Source of the DNA: Lachnospiraceae bacterium | Lineage (GTDB): Bacteria; Bacillota; Clostridia; Lachnospirales; Lachnospiraceae | Direction: 5' to 3' | DNA: 32,971 nt | NCBI GenBank assembly: GCA_017437785.1 | Contig: JAFRXH010000069.1 | Span: forward strand, 1 to 32,971 | Shown here: positions 15,612 through 23,565 of the stretch, one piece after another | Layout: each line of letters begins with the position of its first letter | How positions within the stretch are numbered: the stretch's first letter is position 1 | Notes under the pieces: model-generated | What the model was told of the DNA's origin: nothing | What the model saw: the letters and a program-made list of their open reading frames with translations, nothing else | Database searches by the model: none | Position numbers and translations under genes: made by a program

Positions 15612-17171
15612 TCACAGTTTAGTCGTCCATTTGGTACAATCCCATATCTGCGTGGCCAGGTTAGTGTAGAATTCCGGCTCATGGCACACCATAAGGATGC
15701 TTCCTTTATATTCTTTCAACGCCCTTAGCAGCTCGTTTTTCGCATCCACATCCAGATGGTTCGTAGGCTCATCGAGTACCAGCAGATTCGATTCCCTGTT
15801 GATCAGCTTACACAGCCTTACCTTGGCCTGCTCTCCACCAGACAGCACCTTACACTTGCTCTCGATATGTTTGGTGGTCAGCCCGCACTTTGCCAGTGCA
15901 GAGCGTGCTTCGTACTGGGTAAATCCGGGGAATTCGTTCCATATCTCCTGCAGACAGGTAGTCTCTATATCAGCCGGCATCTCCTGTTCGAAATACCCTA
16001 TCTCAAGATTCTCGCCAAGTTCCACTTCCCCCTTTAGCGCCGGGATCAGTCCCAGTATACTTTTTAACAGGGTAGTCTTGCCTATACCGTTGGATCCGGT
16101 AAGCACTATACACGATCCGCGTTCCATACTCACATTAAGCGGCGAAGATAAGGGCTCATTATAGCCTATCACCAGATCCTTCGTCTCGAATAAAATCTTG
16201 CTTGGAGTCCGTGCTGTCCTAAAATTGAATTCCGGCTTGGGCTTTTCCTGTATCTTTTCGATAACTTCCATATTATCCAGCTTCTTCTGCCTGGACATGG
16301 CCATATTCCTGGTAGCGACCCTGGCTTTATTACGTGCCACAAAGTCCTTAAGCTCCGCTATCTCCTGCTGCTGTTTATTATATGCCGCTTCACGCTGCGC
16401 TTTCTTTACTTCATATACCTCAGTGAATTTATCATAATCGCCTACATAGCGCTCCAGACTGTGCGTGTTTCCGTCCATATGATATACGATGTTGATCACG
16501 CTGTTTAAGAACGGAATATCATGCGAGATCAGTATGAACGCATTTTCATAATCCTGCAGATATTTTTTAAGCCATTCGATATGCTCTGCATCAAGGTAGT
16601 TTGTCGGCTCATCCAAAAGCAGTATATCCGGCTTCTCCAGCAGCAGTTTCCCCAGCAGTATCTTGGTACGCTGTCCTCCCGAAAGTTCCGTAACATCACG
16701 TTCAAGCCCCAGATCCAACAGTCCCAGAGCTCTGGCCACCTCTTCGACCTTTGCGTCTATCATATAAAAGTCGTGATTTGTCAGAAGATCCTGTATGGTC
16801 CCGGTCTCTTCCATATACTCCGCCATTTCTTCTTCCGTGGCTTCGCCCATCTTCTCATACAGCTCGTTCATCCGTGCTTCCATATCGTAAAGCGGTTCAA
16901 AAGCACTTGCGAGTACTCCGCGTATGGTCATCCCCTCTTTAAGAACCGCATGCTGATCCAGATAGCCCGCTTTAACATTCTTAGCCCACTCTATCGTACC
17001 TTCATCCGGTGTCAGTTTTCCCGTGATGATATTCATAAACGTGGATTTTCCTTCCCCGTTTGCTCCCACAAGGCCGATATGCTCCCCCGGGAGCAGTCTG
17101 AAAGAAACATCGTCAAAAATCGCCCTGTCTCCGAAACCATGTGTTAAATGTTCAACATTTAATATACTCAC
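15612..17171 (-). CDS. ABC-F family ATPase (ribosome-associated type)
   Basis: A 519-residue protein with two ABC nucleotide-binding domains and no membrane segments. Domain 1 has GANGEGKST, ELSGGQRTKILL and LLLDEPTNYLD; domain 2 has GSNGIGKTT, LSGGEQAKVRL and LVLDEPTNHLD. The linker around residues 240-320 is charged (RNKARVATRNMAMSRQKK), like the P-site tRNA interaction motif of ABC-F translation factors and antibiotic-protection proteins. The second domain ends with an unusual MVCHEPEFY in place of SHDRxF. Translation starts at a GTG (17171) nine bases after GAAGGA. It follows an orphan response regulator by 28 bases, so co-expression is likely. Whether it is a housekeeping translation factor or a resistance factor cannot be told from sequence. 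Confidence 0.92.
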   Translation of the reverse strand: MSILNVEHLTHGFGDRAIFDDVSFRLLPGEHIGLVGANGEGKSTFMNIITGKLTPDEGTIEWAKNVKAGYLDQHAVLKEGMTIRGVLASAFEPLYDMEARMNELYEKMGEATEEEMAEYMEETGTIQDLLTNHDFYMIDAKVEEVARALGLLDLGLERDVTELSGGQRTKILLGKLLLEKPDILLLDEPTNYLDAEHIEWLKKYLQDYENAFILISHDIPFLNSVINIVYHMDGNTHSLERYVGDYDKFTEVYEVKKAQREAAYNKQQQEIAELKDFVARNKARVATRNMAMSRQKKLDNMEVIEKIQEKPKPEFNFRTARTPSKILFETKDLVIGYNEPLSSPLNVSMERGSCIVLTGSNGIGKTTLLKSILGLIPALKGEVELGENLEIGYFEQEMPADIETTCLQEIWNEFPGFTQYEARSALAKCGLTTKHIESKCKVLSGGEQAKVRLCKLINRESNLLVLDEPTNHLDVDAKNELLRALKEYKGSILMVCHEPEFYTNLATQIWDCTKWTTKL

Positions 17172-17199
17172 AGCTGTTTATCCTTCTTTGTTTTCCTTA

Positions 17200-17934
17200 T
17201 CATTCAATGATATATCCCACACCCCAGATAGTCTTCAGTATCTTGGGATCATCCGGATCATCCTCAAGCTTCATCCTGATACGCCTGGCATGGACCGGCA
17301 GTGTACCTTCTCCTATAAACTCATCCTCCCAGGCACACTTAAGGAGTTCATCTTTTGTAACGACCCTTCCCCTGTTTTTCAATATATACAGGAGCATATT
17401 GTACTCCCTGACCTTAAGTTCTGTCTCTTCGCCATTCTTTACCAGTTTATGTGCTGATGTATCCAGATAGATATTTCCGGCTATCTTTATCTGTGCTTCC
17501 GCCTTAGAAGATGTATCATCAGCCGTACTTCCCGATGCATTCTCTGCTGCCTTCGCCAGGCTTACGGCTTTCTCATATCGCTGAAGTACCGCTTTCACCT
17601 TTGCAAGAAGTATACTCATGGTAAAGGGCTTGCCTATATAATCATCACCGCCGATATTTAAAGCAGTAAGGATATCGTCATCACTCTTTCGCGCGCTGAT
17701 GAACAGGATCGGCATATCAAATTCCCGGCGTATCTTCTTACACAGCTCAAAGCCGGACCTCTCACCCAGATTGATATCCAGAAGCACCAGAGATGTTTCG
17801 TTTTCCTCCAAGAACCTGACTGCATCATCATAGCTTGTGACGAATGCGGTGGATATGTCAAAAATATTAAAGTATTCTGCTGTATTTTCAGCGATCGTAA
17901 TATCATCATCTACGATCAGGCATTTTACGTCCAT
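17200..17934 (-). CDS. Orphan OmpR-family response regulator
   Basis: A 244-residue regulator with a receiver domain (acidic pocket D9-D11, phosphoacceptor D53 in LVLLDINLG, Lys102 in YIGKPF) and a C-terminal winged helix (ELKVREYNMLLYILKNRGR, then KTIWGVGYIIE). A roughly 35-residue Ala/Ser/Thr-rich linker separates the domains. ATG 17934 was chosen because AGGAGG lies five bases upstream. The frame remains open through the GC-rich leader as far as 18051, so a longer product is conceivable but not expected. No histidine kinase gene is adjacent; the gene is followed by ABC-F. Its targets are unknown; nearby ABC transporter promoters are candidates. Confidence 0.9.
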   Translation of the reverse strand: MDVKCLIVDDDITIAENTAEYFNIFDISTAFVTSYDDAVRFLEENETSLVLLDINLGERSGFELCKKIRREFDMPILFISARKSDDDILTALNIGGDDYIGKPFTMSILLAKVKAVLQRYEKAVSLAKAAENASGSTADDTSSKAEAQIKIAGNIYLDTSAHKLVKNGEETELKVREYNMLLYILKNRGRVVTKDELLKCAWEDEFIGEGTLPVHARRIRMKLEDDPDDPKILKTIWGVGYIIE

Positions 17935-17942
17935 GCTGTCCT

Positions 17943-18040
17943 CCTGTGCATCGGGTAGGGAAGACGAAGTCGCACCCTGCCCGCGCGCGGGCCGCCGGTT
18001 GCCTTTAGGCAACATATTCCTTACGGCGGCCCTGTGCATC
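17943..18040. repeat. GC-rich multi-hairpin element bounded by 10-bp direct repeats
   Basis: CCTGTGCATC occurs at 17943-17952 and again at 18031-18040. The 78 bases between are far more GC-rich than the neighbourhood and full of symmetry: GGGCCGCCG (17989-17997) pairs with CGGCGGCCC (18024-18032), enclosing GTTGCC/GGCAAC (17998-18013); a 14-bp palindrome GCCCGCGCGCGGGC lies at 17979-17992. It forms most of the leader of the response regulator gene. It could be a small inserted repetitive element with target duplication or a structured mRNA leader. Confidence 0.5.
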
Positions 18041-18079
18041 AAAAAAGCCACAGATATTATACCATTTCTGTGGCCTTTT
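18041..18079 (-). terminator. Rho-independent terminator after the SxxK hydrolase gene
   Basis: GCCACAGA (18047-18054) and TCTGTGGC (18067-18074) form an 8-bp stem with a 12-nt loop. On the minus strand the stem is followed by TTTTTT (18046-18041), and on plus by CTTTT, so it may work both ways. It lies 12 bases past the hydrolase stop. Confidence 0.8.
18056..18064 (-). promoter_or_regulatory. Extended -10 promoter inside the terminator loop
   Basis: On the minus strand the loop of the terminator reads TGGTATAAT, a perfect extended -10. The -35 position shows only TGGTTA. It would start transcription near 18049 toward the response regulator at 17934, giving a leader of about 115 nt that contains the GC-rich hairpins. 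Confidence 0.45.
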
Positions 18080-18091
18080 AACCATATATAT

Positions 18092-20002
18092 TTACTTTGT
18101 CGTGCTTACTGCAACGCTCTGCCCCGTCACGCCGGCAAAGACGATCATCCCGTACTCCGGCAGAGGAACCTTGTTTCCATATCCGGTCATATAAGAGGAA
18201 TACTTTATATTCATATATTTATCATATACATACACCGATGCATTCTCCGGTATGTCAAGTCTTAGTGTTACATCCTTTGCCCCATCTATCTTAAACCAGC
18301 TTGCTTCACCGGACATAAGCTCTACCGTCGTAACTTTATCCGTAAATACGGGAATATCTTTTTCCGATATAAGTCTAAAGCCCAGGTCATCAAGACAGGC
18401 ATATTCTTTCCCGTCGATCCTCTCCATGCGCAGATCACTGATATCCCTTGAGGCGCTTCCGGGCATGATCTGATCATATCCTGCATGATCTTCATCCTGC
18501 ATCCGATATCCGTTTACCATGCCGGGAGCCTGATCGCTCGTACACAATTTCATCCGGTTGTTGTCGGTATAGGCGGTATCTGAAAACGAACCGCTCACCA
18601 GGTAGTAGTATAGGCCGTTACGCTCATCCCATGCCTTCTGTACGCTTTCCTCCACCTTTTTTTCCCTTACCTTTACCAGCATGCAGCCCATTTCCGGATG
18701 TGAAAGATATACCTGCCCGTTCCTTTCTTCAAACATATATGCCTGCAGCGGCTGAGCCGGAATGGCATTTCCGGAACTTACATCTCCGCTCATCTCCACG
18801 AATGTGCCGTCTGCGGTATACATATACTGCAGTTCAAACTCATTTTCGGAAGTAACGGAACGTACCTGCATGTAGCGTTTATCCGGAAAGCTTATATACA
18901 TGGTCTTTTCAGTATTTGCATATAAACCTTCATATTTCATGTACTCATCCGGTACCATGATAAGTTCAGGCTTTTCTTTTTCCGGATGCACTATGTCGAT
19001 CCCCTGTTCTGAGAGTGCCACATCCATAAGCTCTAAACATATCTCCTCACAATTGGTACTGGATCCGCCGGATGAAAGCACTGCCACGCTGATCTTCTCA
19101 TCCGGCGCTACCAGCAGATTTGAATGATGCAAGGCATCCCCTCCCTTTGAAAGCAGCTTTACACCGGCTTTTTCATATTCTTCCTTCTCTACGTTATCCC
19201 AGCCCAGGCCAAAGGCCGGCAGGCATCCGTCCACACTGTTGTTCTCTGCCATTTCGCGCTTGGCTTCTTCGGACAGTAAGGTATTATCTCCTGTAAAAAA
19301 CGCTGTCCCAAACTTACATACATCCTCTGCATCAGACAAAATCCCTCCTGCGCCTATCAGCTGCACAACTGCATTAGCCAGCTTTACATTTCCATTTATA
19401 TATACGGGAACCTGCCCGTTGGGGTCCACGTCCCACAGAGTTCCCGTATGTTCCAGACTCAGCGGCATGCTTATGTTTTCTTTCAGATATTCCGTAAAGC
19501 TCAAACCGCTTACACGCTCCACAAGTATCTCGAGCAGAGTAAAGCCGTCGTTGCAGTAGCAATTGAATGCACCCGGATCTGCTTTCAACCGCTGCCTTTT
19601 CAGCTTCTGTAAAAACGTATCATGGTAATCCATGCTTATTTCATCAAAGAGAAGGGCCCCGGCATAAGTCGATCCCATCAGTCCCGAAGTATGGTTCATC
19701 AGCATGCGTACCGTGATATCCTTGTAACGTCCATCCGCCATTTTAAAGTCCGTAATGTAATCTGCAACCGGCTTATCAAGTTCAACCTTTCCGCTGTCCA
19801 CCAGCTGCATTACCGCTGTGGTAACATACATCTTGCTTACGGATGCAATGTTTAAAACACTGCTGCTTATATCATTGGCTGCAGCTGCCGGTATGCTTTC
19901 ATTGCCCGGATCTTTTGCATTCACTGCCAAGGCCCCGGCGGAGGCAGTTAATGCCAGCCCGATCATTATCCCTGAATACAATTTTTTAATCTTTTTTTTC
20001 AT
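18092..20002 (-). CDS. Exported serine beta-lactamase-fold hydrolase (class C/esterase-like)
   Basis: A 636-residue protein with a signal peptide (MKKKIKKLYSGIMIGLALTA, cleavage probably soon after AVNA near 28) and a beta-lactamase/DD-peptidase-like domain. The nucleophile motif SVSK places Ser54 and Lys57; the second motif is Tyr149-Cys150-Asn151. The third motif is not a clear KTG or HTG; SKGGDALHHSN is the best candidate. The last 250 residues are beta-rich and carry no motif I recognise. Start 20002 follows TTGGAGGAAAAA. It lies 50 bases after a MacB-like permease gene, ends at a strong terminator and is likely co-expressed with that transporter. It may act on peptides, esters or beta-lactams outside the membrane; the substrate is unknown. 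Confidence 0.85.
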   Translation of the reverse strand: MKKKIKKLYSGIMIGLALTASAGALAVNAKDPGNESIPAAAANDISSSVLNIASVSKMYVTTAVMQLVDSGKVELDKPVADYITDFKMADGRYKDITVRMLMNHTSGLMGSTYAGALLFDEISMDYHDTFLQKLKRQRLKADPGAFNCYCNDGFTLLEILVERVSGLSFTEYLKENISMPLSLEHTGTLWDVDPNGQVPVYINGNVKLANAVVQLIGAGGILSDAEDVCKFGTAFFTGDNTLLSEEAKREMAENNSVDGCLPAFGLGWDNVEKEEYEKAGVKLLSKGGDALHHSNLLVAPDEKISVAVLSSGGSSTNCEEICLELMDVALSEQGIDIVHPEKEKPELIMVPDEYMKYEGLYANTEKTMYISFPDKRYMQVRSVTSENEFELQYMYTADGTFVEMSGDVSSGNAIPAQPLQAYMFEERNGQVYLSHPEMGCMLVKVREKKVEESVQKAWDERNGLYYYLVSGSFSDTAYTDNNRMKLCTSDQAPGMVNGYRMQDEDHAGYDQIMPGSASRDISDLRMERIDGKEYACLDDLGFRLISEKDIPVFTDKVTTVELMSGEASWFKIDGAKDVTLRLDIPENASVYVYDKYMNIKYSSYMTGYGNKVPLPEYGMIVFAGVTGQSVAVSTTK

Positions 20003-20051
20003 TTTTTCCTCCAATCTATGATCACCGTTTCGCTCAGGATGACATATCCGC

Positions 20052-22556
20052 TTATTCAGAGATCAGTTCATATACCGATATCTTTTTTATCCTTCTTGCA
20101 CTGATGTACGCGCAGATAAAGCAGTAGAGAAGGACAGCTGTATCCATCAATATTATGGAAGAAGCCGAAACTATAACTTTACATACAAATGCGTTGACAA
20201 CTCCGATAAGCAGGATCGAAAGCACAGTTCCAAGGATAACTGCCAATACCGCTACCGGTACTATGCGAAACGCCAGCTGGAACTTAAGTTCCCTTGATGT
20301 ATAACCCAAACCTTTCATTATCCCCAATTCTTTATACTGTCTCCTGATCGTAGAAGCCATCAGGATCGACAGGATCAGGCTCACGACTATCGCTGATACA
20401 GCCATCATAATACCGGCGATCCCGGCAAAAGATACAAGGAGCATATCAGCCACTTCTTCAACCTCCTCTCTTTCAAATGTCAGGGTTTTGATTTTCATAA
20501 GTGAAGTGCTGCCCGTAATGATCTTATCACCCACGCTGATGGCATATTCCATATAGCTGACGCCCTGCTTTGTCATGGCCTCTGCCATCTTTTTATCTGC
20601 TGCCGCCCTGATCTTTTCTTCAAGAGTATCTCCCGTTATCTCATCATCCTTATAATCTGCTATCTCTTTTCCGTAACGTTCTCTCAGAAGCGCAGCGAAT
20701 TCCTTACTGTCTGCACCTTCATTCAGATAAATATCGAAAGCCAAAGGCGTATATACCGGATTCATACGTTTAAATCCTTCTTTTGTGATGTAGACCGTAT
20801 TGGGATTGACCACCGAATTGACTATACCTGTTATGACATAGTCCTTCTTTACTTTTCCGTACTCAAGAGTAATGGTATCACCCATTTGGGCTCCGATGAT
20901 CATCTTAAGCGACTGGACTGTTACACACAGCTCGTTTTCGTGTTCCGGAAGTCTTCCTTTAGTAAGTATTATCGTTGAAGTCTCAGAATAATCCTCATAG
21001 ACCTCCGCAATTAGCGGGATATCCTTATCCATCCCGACATTACCGTTTACTGCCTTCACTCCGATTCCCACAGCAGGCGTCAGGACCTGCCTTACTCCGG
21101 GCATTCCCTTAAGCTCTGCCGCAAAAGCCTCCGGCTCGATATCCCCGATCGCTTCTATCCTTATATCACAGAGTTCATGTCCGCACACTGAGCTCAGGAT
21201 CCTTTCCGGACTTGCAAAGAAAGTCCCCAGTATAAAGCCTGTCAGCGCTAATACCGTACAGGCCATTATACATACCGTTAATCCCAGATGATTTCCTGCA
21301 TTTTGGAAAAGCGCTTTTATGGCAAGGCGGATATGAACATTGCCTTTTGTCTTCGCCAGCGGCAGGATGTTCTTTTTGAAACTGTGTGTTTCGATCCCCT
21401 TTCTGAAAGCCATTACAGGAGGATACTTTTTGACCGTGCATGCTCTGCTTAACGCCGTGATCCCGACAAAGGCAATTACCGCCATTGTACAGATGAATAC
21501 CGGAGCAGCCGGAACCGTAAGCGGTCCGCCATAGTATACACTTGAAGCTGCATTCTTAAGTAGTCCTTTTGCCATTATCATTGCAGGAGCCGCTCCGATC
21601 AACGCGCCGGTAAACGCGATCAGTACATACTCCGCAATGTATGAAGCAGCGATCTGTCCCGATGTGTATCCTATCGCTTCCAATACACCGATCGATACGA
21701 TCTGTTCCTGAATATCGCTAACAATGCGGAATCTGATCATTATCATTATCGCGATCACGATCACAGCCGACATTATCATTGTAATGATGCTAAGTATCGA
21801 CATATTTATATTATTGTTTGCAAGCGTTTCTTCATAAGCAGACGAATCCCAGGAACCTGAGAGATCGTTTATTGAAGCTTCTTCCGCGAAGGCTTTAAAA
21901 CCGGAAAGCACACTTTGCTCATCAGCTCCGGCAGCGGTATTTATGCCTATCATCTCAAAGCGGTCATCCATAACGTTTTCCAGATAGGCAAAATCGACCT
22001 CGTTTATCACCGCTTTGGTTCCATAATTCCAGATCCCCGTTTCGTAAAATCCCGTAACAGTGAATGTGAATTCTTTATTATCCCAGATGATCGTGAAGTC
22101 ATCTCCTTCGGAAAGCTCAAATTTATCCCTGTTGGCGGATGCAAGTACTATAGGATGAGCCGCAGTCCCAAACTCAGGATCAGGCTCAAAGCTTTCCATC
22201 CTGCATTCACCGTTAAGCGGAACAAAGCTGATATCTGCCAGAATGTCGCCCTCATCCTTAGTCCTTACTTTGATCACATCCGTAACGAAGCTTGTATGAT
22301 CAAAACTTTCTACATCCGCCTTATCCTCAAGAAATTCAAGATAGCGGTCTGAGTAATGCTCCTGCCTGATAGATACAAGATTTTTATAGCATCCGCTTTC
22401 CTCCACCATCCGGGGTGTGATCTTTCCGATCCCCGTTACCGCTGATACCGCCGCAGAAAGCAGCACCATTCCCAGCGTGATAAGGATCAGAAAAAGGACC
22501 GACTCTTTTTTATGCTTTTTTATATTTGCAAATGATAATCTTAAGATCTTTTTCAT
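20052..22556 (-). CDS. MacB/FtsX-like ABC transporter permease (duplicated form)
   Basis: An 834-residue permease built as two FtsX-type halves. A first membrane segment lies near 18-42, then an extracellular domain to about 250, then segments around 253-275, 300-330 and 350-375. The second half repeats this with a segment near 420-445, another extracellular domain and three C-terminal segments, ending ARRIKKISVYELISE. Duplicated permeases of this length usually act with one ATPase to move or extrude lipids, lipoproteins or peptides across the membrane. It starts three bases after the ATPase stop and is followed by the SxxK hydrolase gene. The substrate cannot be named. Confidence 0.88.
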   Translation of the reverse strand: MKKILRLSFANIKKHKKESVLFLILITLGMVLLSAAVSAVTGIGKITPRMVEESGCYKNLVSIRQEHYSDRYLEFLEDKADVESFDHTSFVTDVIKVRTKDEGDILADISFVPLNGECRMESFEPDPEFGTAAHPIVLASANRDKFELSEGDDFTIIWDNKEFTFTVTGFYETGIWNYGTKAVINEVDFAYLENVMDDRFEMIGINTAAGADEQSVLSGFKAFAEEASINDLSGSWDSSAYEETLANNNINMSILSIITMIMSAVIVIAIMIMIRFRIVSDIQEQIVSIGVLEAIGYTSGQIAASYIAEYVLIAFTGALIGAAPAMIMAKGLLKNAASSVYYGGPLTVPAAPVFICTMAVIAFVGITALSRACTVKKYPPVMAFRKGIETHSFKKNILPLAKTKGNVHIRLAIKALFQNAGNHLGLTVCIMACTVLALTGFILGTFFASPERILSSVCGHELCDIRIEAIGDIEPEAFAAELKGMPGVRQVLTPAVGIGVKAVNGNVGMDKDIPLIAEVYEDYSETSTIILTKGRLPEHENELCVTVQSLKMIIGAQMGDTITLEYGKVKKDYVITGIVNSVVNPNTVYITKEGFKRMNPVYTPLAFDIYLNEGADSKEFAALLRERYGKEIADYKDDEITGDTLEEKIRAAADKKMAEAMTKQGVSYMEYAISVGDKIITGSTSLMKIKTLTFEREEVEEVADMLLVSFAGIAGIMMAVSAIVVSLILSILMASTIRRQYKELGIMKGLGYTSRELKFQLAFRIVPVAVLAVILGTVLSILLIGVVNAFVCKVIVSASSIILMDTAVLLYCFICAYISARRIKKISVYELISE

Positions 22557-22559
22557 AGC

Positions 22560-23318
22560 CTACCATCCCATCTCGTTTAAGAAGTCCTGTAATGATCCCC
22601 TGCGCTGCTTATTTTCTTCAGTTCCGTAATACGGCATCCTGTGCTCTCCGACTATGCCGCCATCCCTGAGATAGATCACCCTGGTACCTCGAAGAGCCGT
22701 CTTAATATCGTGTGTTACCATCACTATACTTTGTCCGCTTTTATGAAGCTCTGTAAATATATCCAGCACATCCTGTCCCGAAGATGAATTAAGAGCACCT
22801 GTAGGCTCGTCTGCAAAGAGTATCTTCGGATCGTTGATCACCGCCCTTACTATGCCTACTCTCTGGCATTCACCGCCTGATAACTGGTTAGGATATTTTT
22901 TCCACATATCTTCAGATATCCCTACCTTGTTAAGAAGGGTTTTTATGCGTTCCACAAGCTCCGGTGAATTCTTCCGCGCTGCCAGGGCTCCTGTCATGAT
23001 GTTATCAAATACATCCATGTTATCCAGAAGGTAGATGCTCTGGAACACAAAACCGCAATGATCTCTTCGAAACACTGCCAGTCTGTCATTATCGTACGAA
23101 GATATCTCCTTCTCTCCGAAATACACCTTGCCAAGCGTCGGCTTATCCATACCCGAAAGCGCATAGAGCAATGTGCTCTTGCCTGAGCCGGAGGCACCCA
23201 TGATGACGGTAAAATCACCTTCAAAGATCTCCAGATCCAGATTCTTTATAACATGCTGCTGCAGTCCCGCATTTGAAAATGACTTGCAGAGTTTTTCGGT
23301 TCTCAATACAGTATTCAT
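22560..23318 (-). CDS. MacB/LolD-like ABC transporter ATP-binding protein
   Basis: A 252-residue ATPase: Walker A GASGSGKST near 41-49, signature LSGGECQRVGIVRAV, Walker B with D-loop ILFADEPTGALNS, H-loop MVTHD. Its C-terminus (LQDFLNEMGW) closely parallels that of the second ATPase encoded at 27074-27835 (INKWLMEQGW), which suggests the two transporters are duplicates. It is the first gene of the ATPase-permease-hydrolase operon and is preceded by repeats resembling response-regulator sites. Confidence 0.93.
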   Translation of the reverse strand: MNTVLRTEKLCKSFSNAGLQQHVIKNLDLEIFEGDFTVIMGASGSGKSTLLYALSGMDKPTLGKVYFGEKEISSYDNDRLAVFRRDHCGFVFQSIYLLDNMDVFDNIMTGALAARKNSPELVERIKTLLNKVGISEDMWKKYPNQLSGGECQRVGIVRAVINDPKILFADEPTGALNSSSGQDVLDIFTELHKSGQSIVMVTHDIKTALRGTRVIYLRDGGIVGEHRMPYYGTEENKQRRGSLQDFLNEMGW

Positions 23319-23355
23319 ATTCCTTCTGCCCTCCCTGATACTTCTTTATGCTCCC

Positions 23356-23420
23356 ACTATACCATCCGTCATAAATAACATCTTTACACAAATATTAATA
23401 ATTCTTACAGAATTCTTACA
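23356..23420 (-). promoter_or_regulatory. Promoter with response-regulator-like direct repeats upstream of the ATPase/permease operon
   Basis: On the minus strand TGTAAGAATT occurs twice in tandem with an 11-bp period (23411-23420 and 23400-23409). A looser copy, TGTAAAGAT (23380-23388), lies about 21 bp further on. An extended -10, TGGTATAGT, follows at 23356-23364 with no good -35. Tandem 10-11-bp repeats overlapping a missing -35 are typical of OmpR/PhoB-type activators, most simply the adjacent regulator encoded at 24888-25568. Confidence 0.6.
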
Positions 23421-23465
23421 TGTCGCCCGGCAGATCATCCTGTCCCGGACGGGCGTCTTAACCAC

Positions 23466-23502
23466 AAAAAAAAAAACTCCCGGGTAATTTAACCAAAAGT
23501 TT
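23466..23502 (-). terminator. Rho-independent terminator after the histidine kinase gene
   Basis: On the minus strand an imperfect stem formed by AAACT plus TTTGGT and ACC...AGTTT is followed by eleven Ts (23476-23466). It separates the two-component genes from the next operon. The rest of this 247-base gap holds the promoter repeats and a GC-rich CGCCCG/CGGGCG dyad near 23424-23456 without a T-run. Confidence 0.65.
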
Positions 23503-23565
23503 CTTTTAAAACCGCATTATGCGACCATTATTTTCCTTAATAAGTCATGGTATAAGCTTTAATGA

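Noticed and set aside
16521-17147. A 208-codon open frame on plus
   Set aside because: Fully antisense to the ABC-F gene, which has complete, intact motifs; no family resemblance.
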